64,000 bases of DNA from Apostichopus japonicus. Taxonomy: Eukaryota > Echinodermata > Holothuroidea > Aspidochirotida > Stichopodidae. Positions within the stretch are counted from its first letter, which is position 1; each line of letters starts with the position of its first letter. A program made the translations under genes and the position numbers. Location: the NCBI RefSeq assembly GCF_037975245.1, contig NC_092568.1, positions 42,275,631 through 42,339,630 on the forward strand, read 5' to 3'. The notes below the pieces were generated by a model. That model saw only the letters and a program-made list of their open reading frames with translations, was not told the origin of the DNA and did no database searches. This document shows positions 51,425 to 63,795 of the stretch, one piece after another.

Positions 51425-51564
51425 CTGCATGACATTGTGGTGTGATGACTGGTTACATGCAAGGTACCAACGGTCCTGCATGACATTGTGGTGTAATGCC
51501 TGGTGTACATGCAAGGTACCGACGGTCCTACGGTCCTGCATGACATTGTGGTGTGATGCCTGGT
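51425..51564. repeat. 52-bp minisatellite, left segment, about 2.7 copies
   Basis: Units contain CCTGCATGACATTGTGGTGT, GATGCCTGG and CATGCAAGGTACCAACGGT. One copy has an extra TACGGTCC. The array is interrupted at 51565 and resumes at 53666. Confidence 0.93.
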
Positions 51565-53665
51565 CAGTGTGTAAATTTAAGAAATTTGAAGTGGTTGTCC
51601 CCAGGACAACCAGCTCACCAATTTTTGGTTGTCCTGCTGAAATTTTGGTCGTCCTGTTAAGCTATAGTAATTTATCTTCAGAAAAGAAAATCCTAAGAAA
51701 CCATGAATGTTGAGCGATTTCATGTATTCTAGATCAAATTCTGTGTTTATTTTATAATAATGCTGACTGTAGCAAAGATTGTGTACATAAGTTAGGTACA
51801 TGATGTTTTGCTGCAGGGCGTAACGATACAATAACCACGTGGTATCCTGTAGGTGCGTCATAGTACTGGTCTAGTGTTTCAGTTTCAGTAATGCTATTAG
51901 CGAAAAAAAGTTTGCCTCCCAGGGACGCAAGCCCCCGAAAAAGTTTGTGTCCTGTAAAAAAAGCTTGCGTCCCGATCGAACACCAGTTACGTTTATTGTA
52001 TGACCTACTGTACCATTACTAGTGTAGTATCAGTGCCTATACTTTGTGAATGTCATACACAATATTATAGGGCAGATGGCTCAGTGTCTTAGCTTCGGTG
52101 TTTGACAGGGGCGGCCCGGCCGACTCCTCCTTTCGCCCACCCTGACGTTTAAAAAAAAAATACCCCCAGCCCCCTCCTTCATCCGCCCTCGTACTTCCCT
52201 ACTCGCCAACTCTGTAGTAGCTCCATGCTTTGACCTTGCAGCGCATCCAACAGCCAACTATTCAAAATCACTGTACCTACAGTGTGCATATCTCTCGCTA
52301 AATTCCACACTGTACTACTGCAATTACATAGGCCTGTTCAAACTTCATTTTCAACTACACTTGCGCAAATCTTTAAAATCTGATCCAACATTTATCCTGG
52401 GTTCTTTGCAAACAATCATCTGTGCGAAAATTACAGTAGGCCTCTGTGAATAGATTTTTACGCAATGTCGATAAAAAAAAATACAGAAGTAAGTTTACAC
52501 ACGAATGTTGCTCAAAAATAAACTTTTCTGAAGCACTTGGTCAATTGAGCCGCGAAAAAGTTTGCAACAGAAACTACTGTGGTATGAATGCACATTTCAC
52601 ATTAGCAACTCTTATTGCAGAGAAAAGAAACATTCTGTGAGATAAAATATCCTTTCCGGATCAGATGTAAGCTTCCCACAAAACTCATAACATTTTCTGA
52701 TCAAAACAATGATTAAAATATTACGTGATAGTCTCAGAAACAATTCAAGTGCATCTTCGTACCAGCAGTGATTGTTGTCAAAATGTACATTACAAATATG
52801 AGACAAGGCCTAACGTTATGATATTTGAGTGCACATATATGATAGCCTTTACCACAAACTTTGTTATCTCTACACAAGGGAAAGTAAACGTTGCAAGTAA
52901 TTGTTGTTAAACAACTTACTTCTTGTTCATTGAGCACTGAAAATGCAAGAATGTTTGCAAACAATCGGTAGGGACTATTAGCCAATCAATCACGGGAATC
53001 TTGGTAAAGCATCATTGTCTATTTTTAGCATGAAAATATCTGTAATGAAGTTTTGGTAACCCTGTACCTTGCAGTTGATTGTTATGATATATTTATTTTC
53101 AAACAAATTTAATGATCTGTAGGAGTTGGAGAACTTTTGGTTCTTGTCAGAAGAAGTTGTGGTTTTTTTTAAAAGAAATAATGAAAGATGTTCGTTCAAA
53201 AATGTGTTTTGTTATGTTTTCCGTTGACCTAGTTGTGAGTGTGTACTTGGTGTTCGTTTCTAAAAAAAATGTGGTGGATAGGCGGGGTCTTTGTCCGTGG
53301 GGTTAAACCTGAACTCTGATTGGCCTTTGTTGACAAACGGACGGAACAGAAAATACCATGAAGCTTGGTTTGAGTGGTCCATGTCAATGTGAGGGCTTGG
53401 CCTTCCTACGTACTGTATATTATTTATTAGATGAAGGCGGAGTTTGGAATGAGTTTCTTCTTATTTGAAATGTCATTTTAAGTTTTTGGTTTCACGCTTG
53501 TTTCCGTGTCTTTTTCCGTTTGTTTCACGGAACATTAACCAGCCTTTTTGAAAGTTTTTGGTTGTCCGCCGGGCAACCAGTACTTCACGATTTGACAAGT
53601 TTTGGTTGTCCGGCAGGTAATTTGGTCGTCTCGGATGACCGGACGACCGCTAAATTTACACACTG
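51565..53665. mobile_element. 2.1-kb hAT-like element splitting the 52-bp array
   Basis: The left end CAGTGTGTAAATTTA (51565-51579) and right end TAAATTTACACACTG (53651-53665) are perfect 15-bp inverted copies. The pentamer CTGGT abuts both ends, matching the single CTGGT of an intact array unit, so the target duplication is 5 bp. Both subterminal regions have several GGTTGTCC/GGACAACC copies in both orientations, as in hAT elements. The body has fragments of G/C-rich sequence (about 52105-52190) that may be a further insertion. Open stretches of 61-83 codons show no transposase motif. Confidence 0.85.
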
Positions 53666-55126
53666 CTGGTTTACATGTAAGGTACTGACGGTCCTGCATG
53701 ACATTGTGGTGTGATGCCTGGTTTACATGCAAGGTACCAACGGTCCTGCATGACATTGTGGTGTGATGCCTGGTTTACATGTAAGGTACTGACGGTCCTG
53801 CATGACATTGTGGTGTGATGCCTGGTTTACATGCAAGGTACCAACGGTCCTGCATGACATTGTGGTGTGATGCCTGGTTTACATGCAAGGTACTGACGGT
53901 CCTGCATGACATTGTGGTGTGATGCCTGGTTTACATGCAAGGTACCAACGGTCCTGCATGACATTGTGGTGTGATGCCTGGTTTACATGCAAGGTACTGA
54001 CGGTCCTGCATGACATTGTGGTGTGATGCCTGGTTTACATGCAAGGTACCAACGGTCCTGCATGACATTGTGGTGTGATGCCTGGTTTACATGCAAGGTA
54101 CCGACGGTCCTGCATGACATTGTGGTGTGATGCCTGGTTTACATGCAAGGTACCGACGGTCCTGCATGACATTGTGGTGTGATGCCTGGTTTACATGCAA
54201 GGTACCGACGGTCCTGCATGACATTGTGGTGTGATGCCTGGTGTACATGCAAGGTGCTGACGGTCCTGCATGACATTGTGGTGTGATTCCTGGTTTACAT
54301 GCAAGGTACCGACAGTCCTGCATGACATTGTGGTGTGATGCCTGGTGTACATGCAAGGTGCTGACGGTCCTGCATGACATTGTGGTGTGATGCCTGGTGT
54401 ACATGCAAGGTACCGACGGTCCTGCATGACATTGTGGTGTGATGCCTGGTGTACATGCAAGGTACCGACGGTCCTACGGTCCTGCATGACATTGTGGTGT
54501 GATGCCTGGTGTACATACAATGTACTGACGGTCCTGCATGACATTGTGGTGTTATGCCTGGTGTACATGCAAGGTACCAACGGTCCTGCATGACATTGTG
54601 GTGTGATGCCTGGTTTACATGCAAGGTACCAACGGTCCTGCATGACATTGTGGTGTGATGCCTGGTTTACATGTAAGGTACCAACGGTCCTACGGTCCTG
54701 CATGACATTGTGGTGTGATGCCTGGTGTACATACAATGTACCGACGGTCCTGCATGACATTGTGGTGTTATGCCTAGTGTACATGCAAGGTACCGACAGT
54801 CCTGCATGACATTGTGGTGTGATGCCTGGTGTACATGCAAGGTACCGACGGTCCTACGGTCCTGCATGACATTGTGGTGTGATGCCTGGTTTACATGTAA
54901 GGTACTGACGGTCCTACGGTCCTGCATGACATTGTGGTGTTATGCCTGGTGTACATACAATGTACCGACGGTCCTGCATGACATTGTGGTGTGATGCCTG
55001 GTGTACATGCAAGGTACCAACGGTCCTGCATGACATTGTGGTGTGATGCCTGGTTTACATGCAAGGTACCAACGGTCCTGCATGACATTGTGGTGTGATG
55101 CCTGCTTTACATGCAAGGTACTGACG
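53666..55126. repeat. 52-bp minisatellite, main segment, about 28 copies
   Basis: Same unit as 51425-51564. Early copies alternate GGTACTGACGG and GGTACCAACGG as a 104-bp dimer (about 53680-54060); later copies include TACGGTCC insertions and a CATACAATGTA variant. Open frames of up to 197 codons on the minus strand are repeat artefacts. Confidence 0.96.
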
Positions 55127-56049
55127 GTCTTGATTCACACCACTAAGAGGTAGATATCTCTGAGAAGAGCACCACACTTATAATCTTGAGGTCACTGGGA
55201 ATTTCATTAGTCTTTTGGACAAATGATGTTGCTAAGTGACAGAGATAAACAGCATAGCTACTGAAACTGTTATTTTAATGTGCAATAATTTTTGTCACTT
55301 TTAAGAAATCATTTATTAAAAAAAAAGTATATCTTGGCTCTCCACATTCACAGAATATTCTTTCAAAGAAAAAACAGAGAAGAGGAGATGAAATGACCAA
55401 AAATAATTTGAGTTACTGAATTATACATAAAATAATGTTACAGTACACTTAAACATTGTATGTCCATTGGCTATCCTATTGGTCAATCTTTGAAGTTATG
55501 CAAACGCAAAGATCATTTCATGCTCAAGTATTAAATTTAGACTTCAACTGATGGCTAAATCTCTCACCTTGGGTGTTACCATTTTCTTAGGTGTCTGCTA
55601 CAGTTTGAAACCATGCCGATATGCCAGATTGTGCATCGTTCTCTTAGGTCTAATATTGCAACAATTTGAAAAAGCCTGAAGATGATAGGCCAGTTTGTGT
55701 GTCCACTTCCTAGATAAATGTGAAGATGCTATGATGCTAGATTCATGCAGATGGTATGTGCGCATCATTGAACTTGTTCAGAATAGTAATTACATTTGAA
55801 CCTGGTTGTCCACCCTATATATGTGTCTCTTGCTTTTTACTTCTTTGGAATACAAATATATTTGTAATTTTGAGTAACTCCCAAAGGGTCACATGAGGTA
55901 GCAAGGATTTCTGTGAAACAGGAATGATTTCTACTGAATCAGATTAAGTATTAATGTACCAAGTGTGAAATTATTTACTAAGATCTTGTGAGGTTACATA
56001 TGAACTTCATTCCCATGTGAGATACATTTCACCCGACACAGTAATTTAA
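55127..56049 (+). other. NCKX intron 2, unique sequence
   Basis: No gene recognised. Confidence 0.5.
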
Positions 56050-56210
56050 ATGATGTGTGAGGAGGCTATTGGTGCCATCAGTATTGGGTAGTCTATGTAC
56101 TGTATAAGTGTTAGGAGGCTACTGGTGCCATCAGTATTGGGTAGTTCTATGTAGTATATTAGTGTGAGGAGGCTACTGGTGCCATCAGTATTGGGTAGTT
56201 CTATGTATAA
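56050..56210. repeat. About 53-bp tandem repeat, three copies
   Basis: The unit contains GAGGAGGCTACTGGTGCCAT and CAGTATTGGGTAGTTCTATG. The three copies differ after CTATG: TACTGTATAAG, TAGTATATTAG and TATAACACC. Confidence 0.9.
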
Positions 56211-57562
56211 CACCTCCTGTATGCATCTAATAGAACTTCACTATAACTTAAACTGTACAGAATCCTGTAGCAGAGGGTTTATAAATCAAAAAGCTGATAA
56301 TCACTTCAAGCAAAGTTCATTAAATTGGATCTGTCCCATGCGTGTGATGAAATATTGAAGTTTAAAGATTGCATTTTTCAGTCATTCCCTTGTCTAGCTG
56401 TAACATTGTTTAAATCTAGCTGCATTTTACAGCATTTCAGTAATAAGTAGTTCTGAATTGTTAATAATGGAAAGCTGAAAGTTTTAATTATGAAACATGT
56501 TCAACTAAATTTACAATGAGCTACTGATTTTAAGCAAGTTTTATTGCACCAATATGTTGACAATATGTTGACAAGTACTACACTACTACTAAGCATAATG
56601 TCTATTGCTATATGAAGTACTGGTAGGCTAGGCTACGTAAGCACTGTTTAAGAAAATATGAATCAAACCAAGGGGAATTCATTGTCCTGACCAACTGCTA
56701 CCTTTTGTACCAAACCTTTTGAAACAGTCGGTTAGTTACCATGTCCTCAATGCCATTCTTTATATTTTCAGTGATTGGAAGTACTGTTAAACCCCATAGC
56801 AACCGCAGCCGTTCTTAACTTGTCGTATGTTACAATGTTAGCCTACGTGTACACTACCTGTACACTTTGCACGTATTTACATATATGTGCAAAATTTTCA
56901 TATACAACTGTGTATTGCAGTGTGTATTGAGTGCGGTATGTTTTTACCCACAACAGAGTACCATCACCCTAGTCAGCATAACCATAAAAATGAGTTTTCT
57001 GCAGATTATTACAAGATCAGTTTGGCTGAAATCAATTCTAACAAAGTTGTTATTAAGAAAACTTTATGCAACCTAATGATAACAGATTTAATTTACAGAA
57101 ACTGGGTGTCCCAAAGTAAGAGAATTGCCAACATTGCAGGAGAGAGTTGAAAAGCAATTGCAATGTTTCCACATGTCTCAGTGAGGGAAGGTGCAGGAGG
57201 GGAAAGGGTGGAGAGAGAATGGTAGGACTTGGATGGATAGAGTAGAGTATCTCCTAGCTGCTTTGGAGGAATTTAACCTCACAGCTGTCAACTCCATATG
57301 TCATTACTTTTTCATCGCCTTTACTTTTAGCATTTTCTGTATTTTTCAAGTTTTTCTTCTTTGTTAAACACACTGACACTTCATTGTCTTTCTGTATGGA
57401 TCTTATTTAATCAATCATTTTACTTCAATTTCTCAGTTTCCTCAGAAATCCTGTTCATTGCAAGATGTACCTAGATTATGTTGTCTGAACTAATGGTTAT
57501 GTAGCCTTAGTATGAAAGGGTGACATTACTTTTACAATCATTCATTTTCTCAATCTTTTCAG
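56211..57562 (+). other. NCKX intron 2, 3' end, with an uncertain open frame
   Basis: A + strand frame at 56887-57150 is open for 87 codons and contains CIECGMFLPTTEYHH, a Cys-x2-Cys then His pattern, preceded by an acceptor-like GTATTGCAG. Exons 2 and 3 join without it, so it is not part of the canonical transcript. The segment ends with CTCAATCTTTTCAG and AG at 57561-57562. Confidence 0.45.
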
Positions 57563-57639
57563 CAATTGAAGAGTTTCCTCAGGACATCTTTACTAATGAA
57601 CAAAGACAGAAAGGAGCCATTGTTGTCCATTTTTTAATT
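57563..57639 (+). CDS. SLC24A: NCKX exchanger, third coding exon (start of exchanger domain)
   Basis: This 77-nt exon has an acceptor AG at 57561-57562 and the donor GTAAGT from 57640. The leftover A from exon 2 makes Thr94, then IEEFPQDIFTNEQRQKG and AIVVHFLI (residues 95-119), ending in phase 0. The block (I/L)xEFPxDIFTxExRxxGA(V/I)xxH is a signature of K+-dependent Na+/Ca2+ exchangers just before the first membrane helix of the exchanger domain. These proteins move Ca2+ and K+ out of cells in exchange for Na+, at the plasma membrane or intracellular membranes. Which SLC24 paralogue this is cannot be settled from the N-terminus. Confidence 0.95.
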
Positions 57640-58636
57640 GTAAGTATTTGATAATAAAGAACTTCATTTGCTTTTCCAACAACAATTAAGGGTTAACATG
57701 CAGAAAGAAGGAAACAAAGACAATTGAAGAAATAAGAACTTGTGGTATAAGCAGCTCTGAGAATACACTAAACTCAAACAGGTTATGTAACAATGTTACT
57801 AGAAACAGCAATGAGAAAAAGATTGTGAGACCATTTTAGGATTAGACATATTTAGACTATAAGTTAGGTCTTAATAAGTATATCTAAATGCAGGGTTGTG
57901 CTTTGCACATGACACTAATCCCACTTCCAGTACACTACCAATGTTTTTATCCCTTTTCGTCCATTTTCTCAACTTTATGACTTTAGAGAATCTGTTTCAT
58001 CCCAAGTTGCTTATGCCTGGGTTGTTCCTCATTTTAGCCTCTTTTTTTTTAAATTTTCTGAGAATTATGGAAGAAGTTAATAAATATGGAATTATTTGTG
58101 GGTGATGTCATGCTGGGAAACAAAAATTGGAAATCAAACTTGTAAGGTCCAGTATGATTGAAATTATGCTTAAAATTATGACTTCGATGCATTTGAACAG
58201 TATGACAGTATCTGTGTCGGCTGAGTAAGGTATTGTTTCTTCATGGTAATTCTACTAACTATAATTTTGAATTCTTGGAAAGAAAAAAATAAGATCCTTC
58301 CTTTCGTCAGTCTCAAGTTGCTCTATCCCTCCCCCGCAAACAAGAAGAAGGAAAAATAACACAAAAAGAAAATCATTTAAAACAGTGGTTGTATTATTGA
58401 AGATTTGCAATGGAAATTTGACATTTTCAATTTTGTTTTTCTAATCCTCTATTTAGATTTGTCATCTTTGTCTTAGTTGATTTGATAAAACATCATTTTA
58501 CATTCTCATTACTGAGAATGATTGATAGTGCTTTTACTCGTTTGTCATTATCTTCAGTAGACTAACTATAAAGCGCCTGAAGTCGGTGATCTCACATGAT
58601 CCAATCCTGTTTGCTGTTTTTTTTTTCTTTCTGCAG
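57640..58636 (+). other. NCKX intron 3 (997 bp)
   Basis: GTAAGT donor, T-rich acceptor tract ending TTTTTTTTCTTTCTGCAG. Phase 0. Nothing else is seen; a 69-codon frame at 57896-58105 looks like chance. Confidence 0.85.
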
Positions 58637-58711
58637 GCAATATATATGTTTGTTGCCTTGGCGATAGTCTGTGATGAATACTTTGTCTCGTCTTTGGAGA
58701 AAGTTTGTGAG
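58637..58711 (+). CDS. SLC24A: NCKX exchanger, fourth coding exon (first transmembrane helix)
   Basis: This 75-nt exon encodes AIYMFVALAIVCDEYFVSSL followed by EKVCE (residues 120-144), phase 0 at both ends, with donor GTAATC from 58712. Family members read xYMFxALAIVCD(D/E)(F/Y)FVPSLExxxE here, so the identification is very strong. The helix continues from the end of exon 3. One change stands out: the usually conserved Pro of FVPSLE is Ser (codon TCG at 58685-58690 region), a single C-to-T step from CCG. The next expected segment, the DVAGATFMAAGSSAPE repeat with the ion-binding acidic residue, is not in the window. Confidence 0.96.
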
Positions 58712-61700
58712 GTAATCATTTTCATTTTCCTTTTGTGAAATAAATGTGTGAAATTATTATGCTGATGTGTTGAATTGATCTTGGAAATTGTAGAGTCATA
58801 TACTGTAGCTGAAAAACAAAAGAATGCAATTCCAGATGGGTGCAACATTACAGTATTAACAATCATATGAGGTAATTGTTTCCCAAATCTTCAATGAATA
58901 TACTGGTTTTCTGTACTTTGGTATCATTCACAGCTGACTAGTAATATGGCTTGATGCAAATAAAACAATTGTCAGATATCTTATTTAGGGACTAGTTAGT
59001 ACTGCAATAGTGATCTTCTATATTGCTACTGTAGCTTCAACTTGACTATCATTTGGGGTTTTCTATTTGTGTGCTCAGTACATACAGCTACAGTGATATA
59101 ATTCTCAGGTTTGATTCTAAGGTGTTCTAGAATCCCTGTGACCATGTTGTTATTTAATTGCTGTTATATTTACTCTGCTTACACACCTGTCTTCACACAA
59201 TCATAACACTTTTGCCCTACCCTGATGTGATAACCCTATAGCAACACTGTTATGCTGCAGTGATAATGGTCAGGAATGGTGGTGGCTCATCACACTTCTG
59301 TCCAAATGTTTAGTTGAGTATCCAAGTGTCAGGAAGATAACTACCCATATAATATTATACTACGCATATAATCAATATCACTTTGAGTGGGTTATAATTT
59401 AACCTATTCCATATGGCCATTGTGTACATGTGTAACAGCATGTCTTGTCTTGGAATTAGCTATATAAATTTAGCCATTTGTAATTTCAAAGAATACCAGT
59501 GAGAGACTGTTAATCATGTCGTTGTGATCGGATAGGTTTTGTTGTACTTTGATTATTTTCTTTCTGTACAAATTGAAGACAGTATAACATATGAAGTGAT
59601 CACCTACAGACACATTAATTCATATATATACAGTGTTCTGAATCAATATATTCAGGTGAATAGCTGAAAATTTAAGAAAGGTCACATCTTGTAATTTCTT
59701 TGAAATCACCTTTGATTGAGTAGTTACATCTACATTTATGTAATGTAATATTACAAGGTTTACTTTTAGCGATCAGGTTTCTCATTTCCGTTGGTTAATT
59801 CTTTCCAAGAAGTTGCATGATCATTGATGTTCTGTTTCAGCCAATCATCACTTTGGTCTCATATCCCAGAGTATGTAATCTAGTTTAATCTATTCTGATG
59901 GTGTCTCCTGGGAATTCTCTCTTGTTTCTATGGTGATGACACTGCAGACACACTTTCAGCTGATGTAACCATCCACTGTTGATTACTTCTCAAACATGAC
60001 GTGACAATTATTTGACGAGTCTGCATTTACTGTAGAGATAAAGAGAACTTGCAATAACCCCAAGGCAGCCTCTCCTTGATGTATGATCACCAAACCAAAC
60101 GTCAAGATATAAAAACGTTAAATCCCTTGGTTATTGTACCTGAAGTTAAATAAGTTCTGTTAGGCCGGTTGATAGCAGACTTTAGGTGTCTTGTGATCAT
60201 TAACTTGCAAGTTTCTGTTTTATCCTCAGATGCATTTCATTCAGTAGGTTTTTTGTTGGATATTAAAACTAAACTTCCGGGTTGACCCTTTTTGTGCCAC
60301 ATAACAAGGCAGAGTACAATGCTTTTAAAATGTAATAAAACTGTAAATATAATTGGTGAACCCTTTTGTGAGTTTTAGCTGTTTCTTTGACATTTGTTTG
60401 AGAAGGTCATAGACATAGTTACTTGCTCATGCACTGCTCAAGTCTTCCAAAAATATTACTATATGTCTGCAAAAATATCACCATCAAGTGAGCTAAAACT
60501 CCCAGTGATACCTTTAATTTCTAATTTAAAATTTAAATGTGATTACTTCAATTCAAAGTTTGGTCGTACCAGAGTGCATACTAAAATTGATCTAGCAGTG
60601 TATTGTAGGTGTTTTTTTTAAGCAATTTTCTGATAAAGCTGATCTGATACATGTACTAAACATTTCTAGTCTCGCTGTATACGTTGCCTCTAATATAAGT
60701 TGATAGTCGAAACCAAGATTGGTACTAAAAATCTGCAGCAAATCCCTTTGAGATCTAGAAACCAATAGGAAAGCAGCTCTGAAACTACCGACTGGTTCAA
60801 GATATAAATATTAAACAGATTTTTCCACACTTTCTTGTTTTTTTAACGTTTTCTTGGATCTTATCTTTCCCACTACTTTATTGATCTGCTTTGTTTAGAG
60901 TTTTTCCAGTAAAGAGTGGTACTGCCATATGTAGTGTGAATTGACTGAGAATTTGTGTTCAATGGTTTAAAACTTTAATTTAACTGCTTTGTTGTCATAT
61001 GAGTCATCTTTTTTAAATTGCAACGTGGGACGGAGTGGGAAAGGGAGAGGATGGGAGAGGATGCATTGAAGGAGCAATTATATTTCCAGGCTCATAACTT
61101 GTGATTGACCTTAGAGATATCTGTGAGAGGGTTTCTCATATAACTGTATATATTATCAGATTACAACTATTTGTACATGCACAATTAATATCTTTGCAGT
61201 AGCTGCAAGGTACATGGCCACAAGAGACTATAGATCTGTGTTTGTTCTCAATGTTTAAATATCAAATTAAAAGCCTGTCTCAATATAAAGATGGTTCAAG
61301 TACGACAGGCATCAATTACATAGGTGGGAGAGAGGAGAGGAAAGTAAACATAACATTGCAGTGATCTTACCAAGCAACCTACCACTCTAAGTAATGACGA
61401 AAATACATCAGAGAGGCTACTAACAAAGCTTGGTTGGTGATCCAGCTAGCTCAGGGTGATTGTTGTGTAGATCTCATGTAGGCTGCGATATAGAGATCTG
61501 CATCTGGTTATATCTACAACTTCATACTCCAGAATTTAAAATGTCCGTCAAGGAACTGAGGTAAAGATTTGTCAATTCAGCACAATGTGGAACTAACATT
61601 CATTTATTGCCATGTATCAAAGATGAATGTGACATTTTTTAAGTTTGAAAATTCCATTTTTTTTCAAAACTTCTTATTATAAGTTAGAATAAAATAAAAC

Positions 61701-63084
61701 TGTTAGCAAACTGCTTATTCACTAGAGAGCCTGTGTAATAGAATGTGTTAAAGTAAGTTGGCCTGACGTTTCGATCCTACCTTTTTTTTGCATATTATAA
61801 TTTAGTTCTTACTTGCAACATGCAAGTTGGAGATCATATTTACTGCTGAGGTGTTACAAGGACTTTAGAGGAAGCAATTAATCAAGGTAAACAACGTTTA
61901 TATAAAGATTATGAATTTGGTGTAATTGGGTAGATTTCATCCAGCGAGTGTAAACCTTCCTTCCATTCACTTAACATTTCTCAATTCCAAGTTTGGACAA
62001 GTTGAATTTGAAAGTATCCCATCAAACTATCACAGTGAATGTTTATCTCTGCAATAGACAACATAGAGAATAACTTGATACATCATTTCACTTCCACCAA
62101 GGGCTGCATTTACTCAATTGTGACTTTTGTTGTGGAAAAAATCAGTGTCATCTTGATAAACAATTCCTAGAAATCTGCTAGACATATTTCACAAAAACAT
62201 TTTGATAAATTAGCCATTATTCATAATAAATTGGCAGTCTGACATTTATCAGTTTATATTTCTTATATGCCACTAGGACATTAACCTTAAACTAAAGTAC
62301 AGCATAATTCTTCTTATTTTGACCATTAGATAAATGAAACTGAATATCATCTGTCCTTAGTTGATGTGTGGCATCTTTTGACATGTGATATGATGTGTAA
62401 CTCCAGAAATTATGACACAGTGGCCTGCAAGCTCCACGTAATGTTAAGTGTGAAAGGTAAAAATATAAGGTGAAAGCTTAACAATTAGGAAACTGTGCAA
62501 TTGTAATCTTAGATTTAGTGGTTTTGCTAATATCGACTGAAAGATCAGAATTGTAAACATACTTGTTTTGTTCTCCATTTTCTGCAGTATTGTCTGTTTA
62601 TGCTTAATGCTAAATCACTAAGAGAAGCCGCATAAAACAGTTCTCAGACTACTTAGGTAATATCTCGATCCAGCTAGAGCATTAACTCAGAGAAATGACG
62701 AGCTGAATGGGTTTGCCAACATCATTGTTATTTTACATGCCCTCACAAGCTTGTAAAGCCTGTTGACATATTTGCATCATGTTGTCATTAAGTTCTTTGG
62801 GATCACTTGACATTTCATTTGCTTCTCCTTTGCGTCTTCGAGCCATTCTCACTTCGAGCCTTTCATTTCCTGGTTTTCTACGGATACCCTCAAACTTTCC
62901 CAGGATCGATATCTTTTATGTTTGTTCATATTTTTGTGGGATCCATTCTTCTGTGTTCTGATAAAACAAAATGACGGAAGTAATTCACATACAAATCAAT
63001 ACATCAAAACAAACACACCAAGTAGGAAGGAAAGTAGAAAGAGGACATGTTTGATTTAAGAATGAAATATGAATTATGATAAGA
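58712..63084 (+). other. NCKX intron 4, runs off the window
   Basis: At least 5.3 kb with no further exchanger exon found; I looked for the DVAGATFMAAG segment in all + frames. Small open stretches at 60394-60621 and 62779-62961 have no domain. Confidence 0.6.
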
Positions 63085-63560
63085 CAGTTTGGCGGGAAAA
63101 TCAGGTTTTAACTGGTACACTGCTAGTTATGGAATGGTTGAATTGCATTGTGTATCTGGTACACTGTTAGTTATGGAATGGTTGAATTGCATTGTATATC
63201 TGGTACACTGTTAGTTATGGAATGGTTGAATTGCATTGTATATCTGGTACACTGTTAGTTATGGAATGGTTTGCACTGCATATCTGGTACACTGCTACAG
63301 TAGTTATGGAATGGTTGAATTGCATATCTGGTACACTGTTAGTTATGGAATGGTTTGCATTGCATTGCATATCTGTTAAACTGTTATGGAATAGTTTGCA
63401 TTGCATTGTATATCTGGTACGCTGTTAGTTATGGAATTGTTTGCACTGCATATCTGGTACACTGCTAGTTATGGAATGGTTGCATTGCATTGCATATCTG
63501 GTACACTGTTAGTTATGGAATAGTTTGAAATGCATTGTATATGGTACACTGTTAGTTATG
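63085..63560. repeat. 44-bp minisatellite, about 11 copies
   Basis: The unit contains TTATGGAATGGTTGAATTGC and ATATCTGGTACACTGTTAG. Several copies are shortened by loss of GAATTG or ATTGTAT blocks. One copy has CTGCTACAGTAGTTATGG where others have CTGCTAGTTATGG. Confidence 0.93.
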
Positions 63561-63795
63561 TGTATAGCTTCTGAAATTAGCAATAGCTGCTGATTAGTTA
63601 TAGCTGCTATTAGGTATAGTTTCTGCAATAAGGTATTTTAGCTTCTGCAACTAGCTGTAGCTTCTGCAATTAGCTATAGCTGCTGCTATTAGATATTAGC
63701 TATAGCTGCTGCAATTAGGTATATAGTTTCTGCAATTAGATATTTAGCTTCTGCTATTAGGTACATAGCTGCTGCAATTAGGTATAGCTTCTCTT
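63561..63795. repeat. Degenerate CTGCAATTAGGTATAGCTT repeat
   Basis: About ten imperfect copies of a unit close to 20 bp (AGCTTCTGCAATTAGCTATA and variants) follow the 44-bp array directly. Confidence 0.8.

Noticed and set aside
53535-55088. Long frames rich in HHNVMQDR and TPQCHAGP repeats
   Set aside because: They are artefacts of the 52-bp array.
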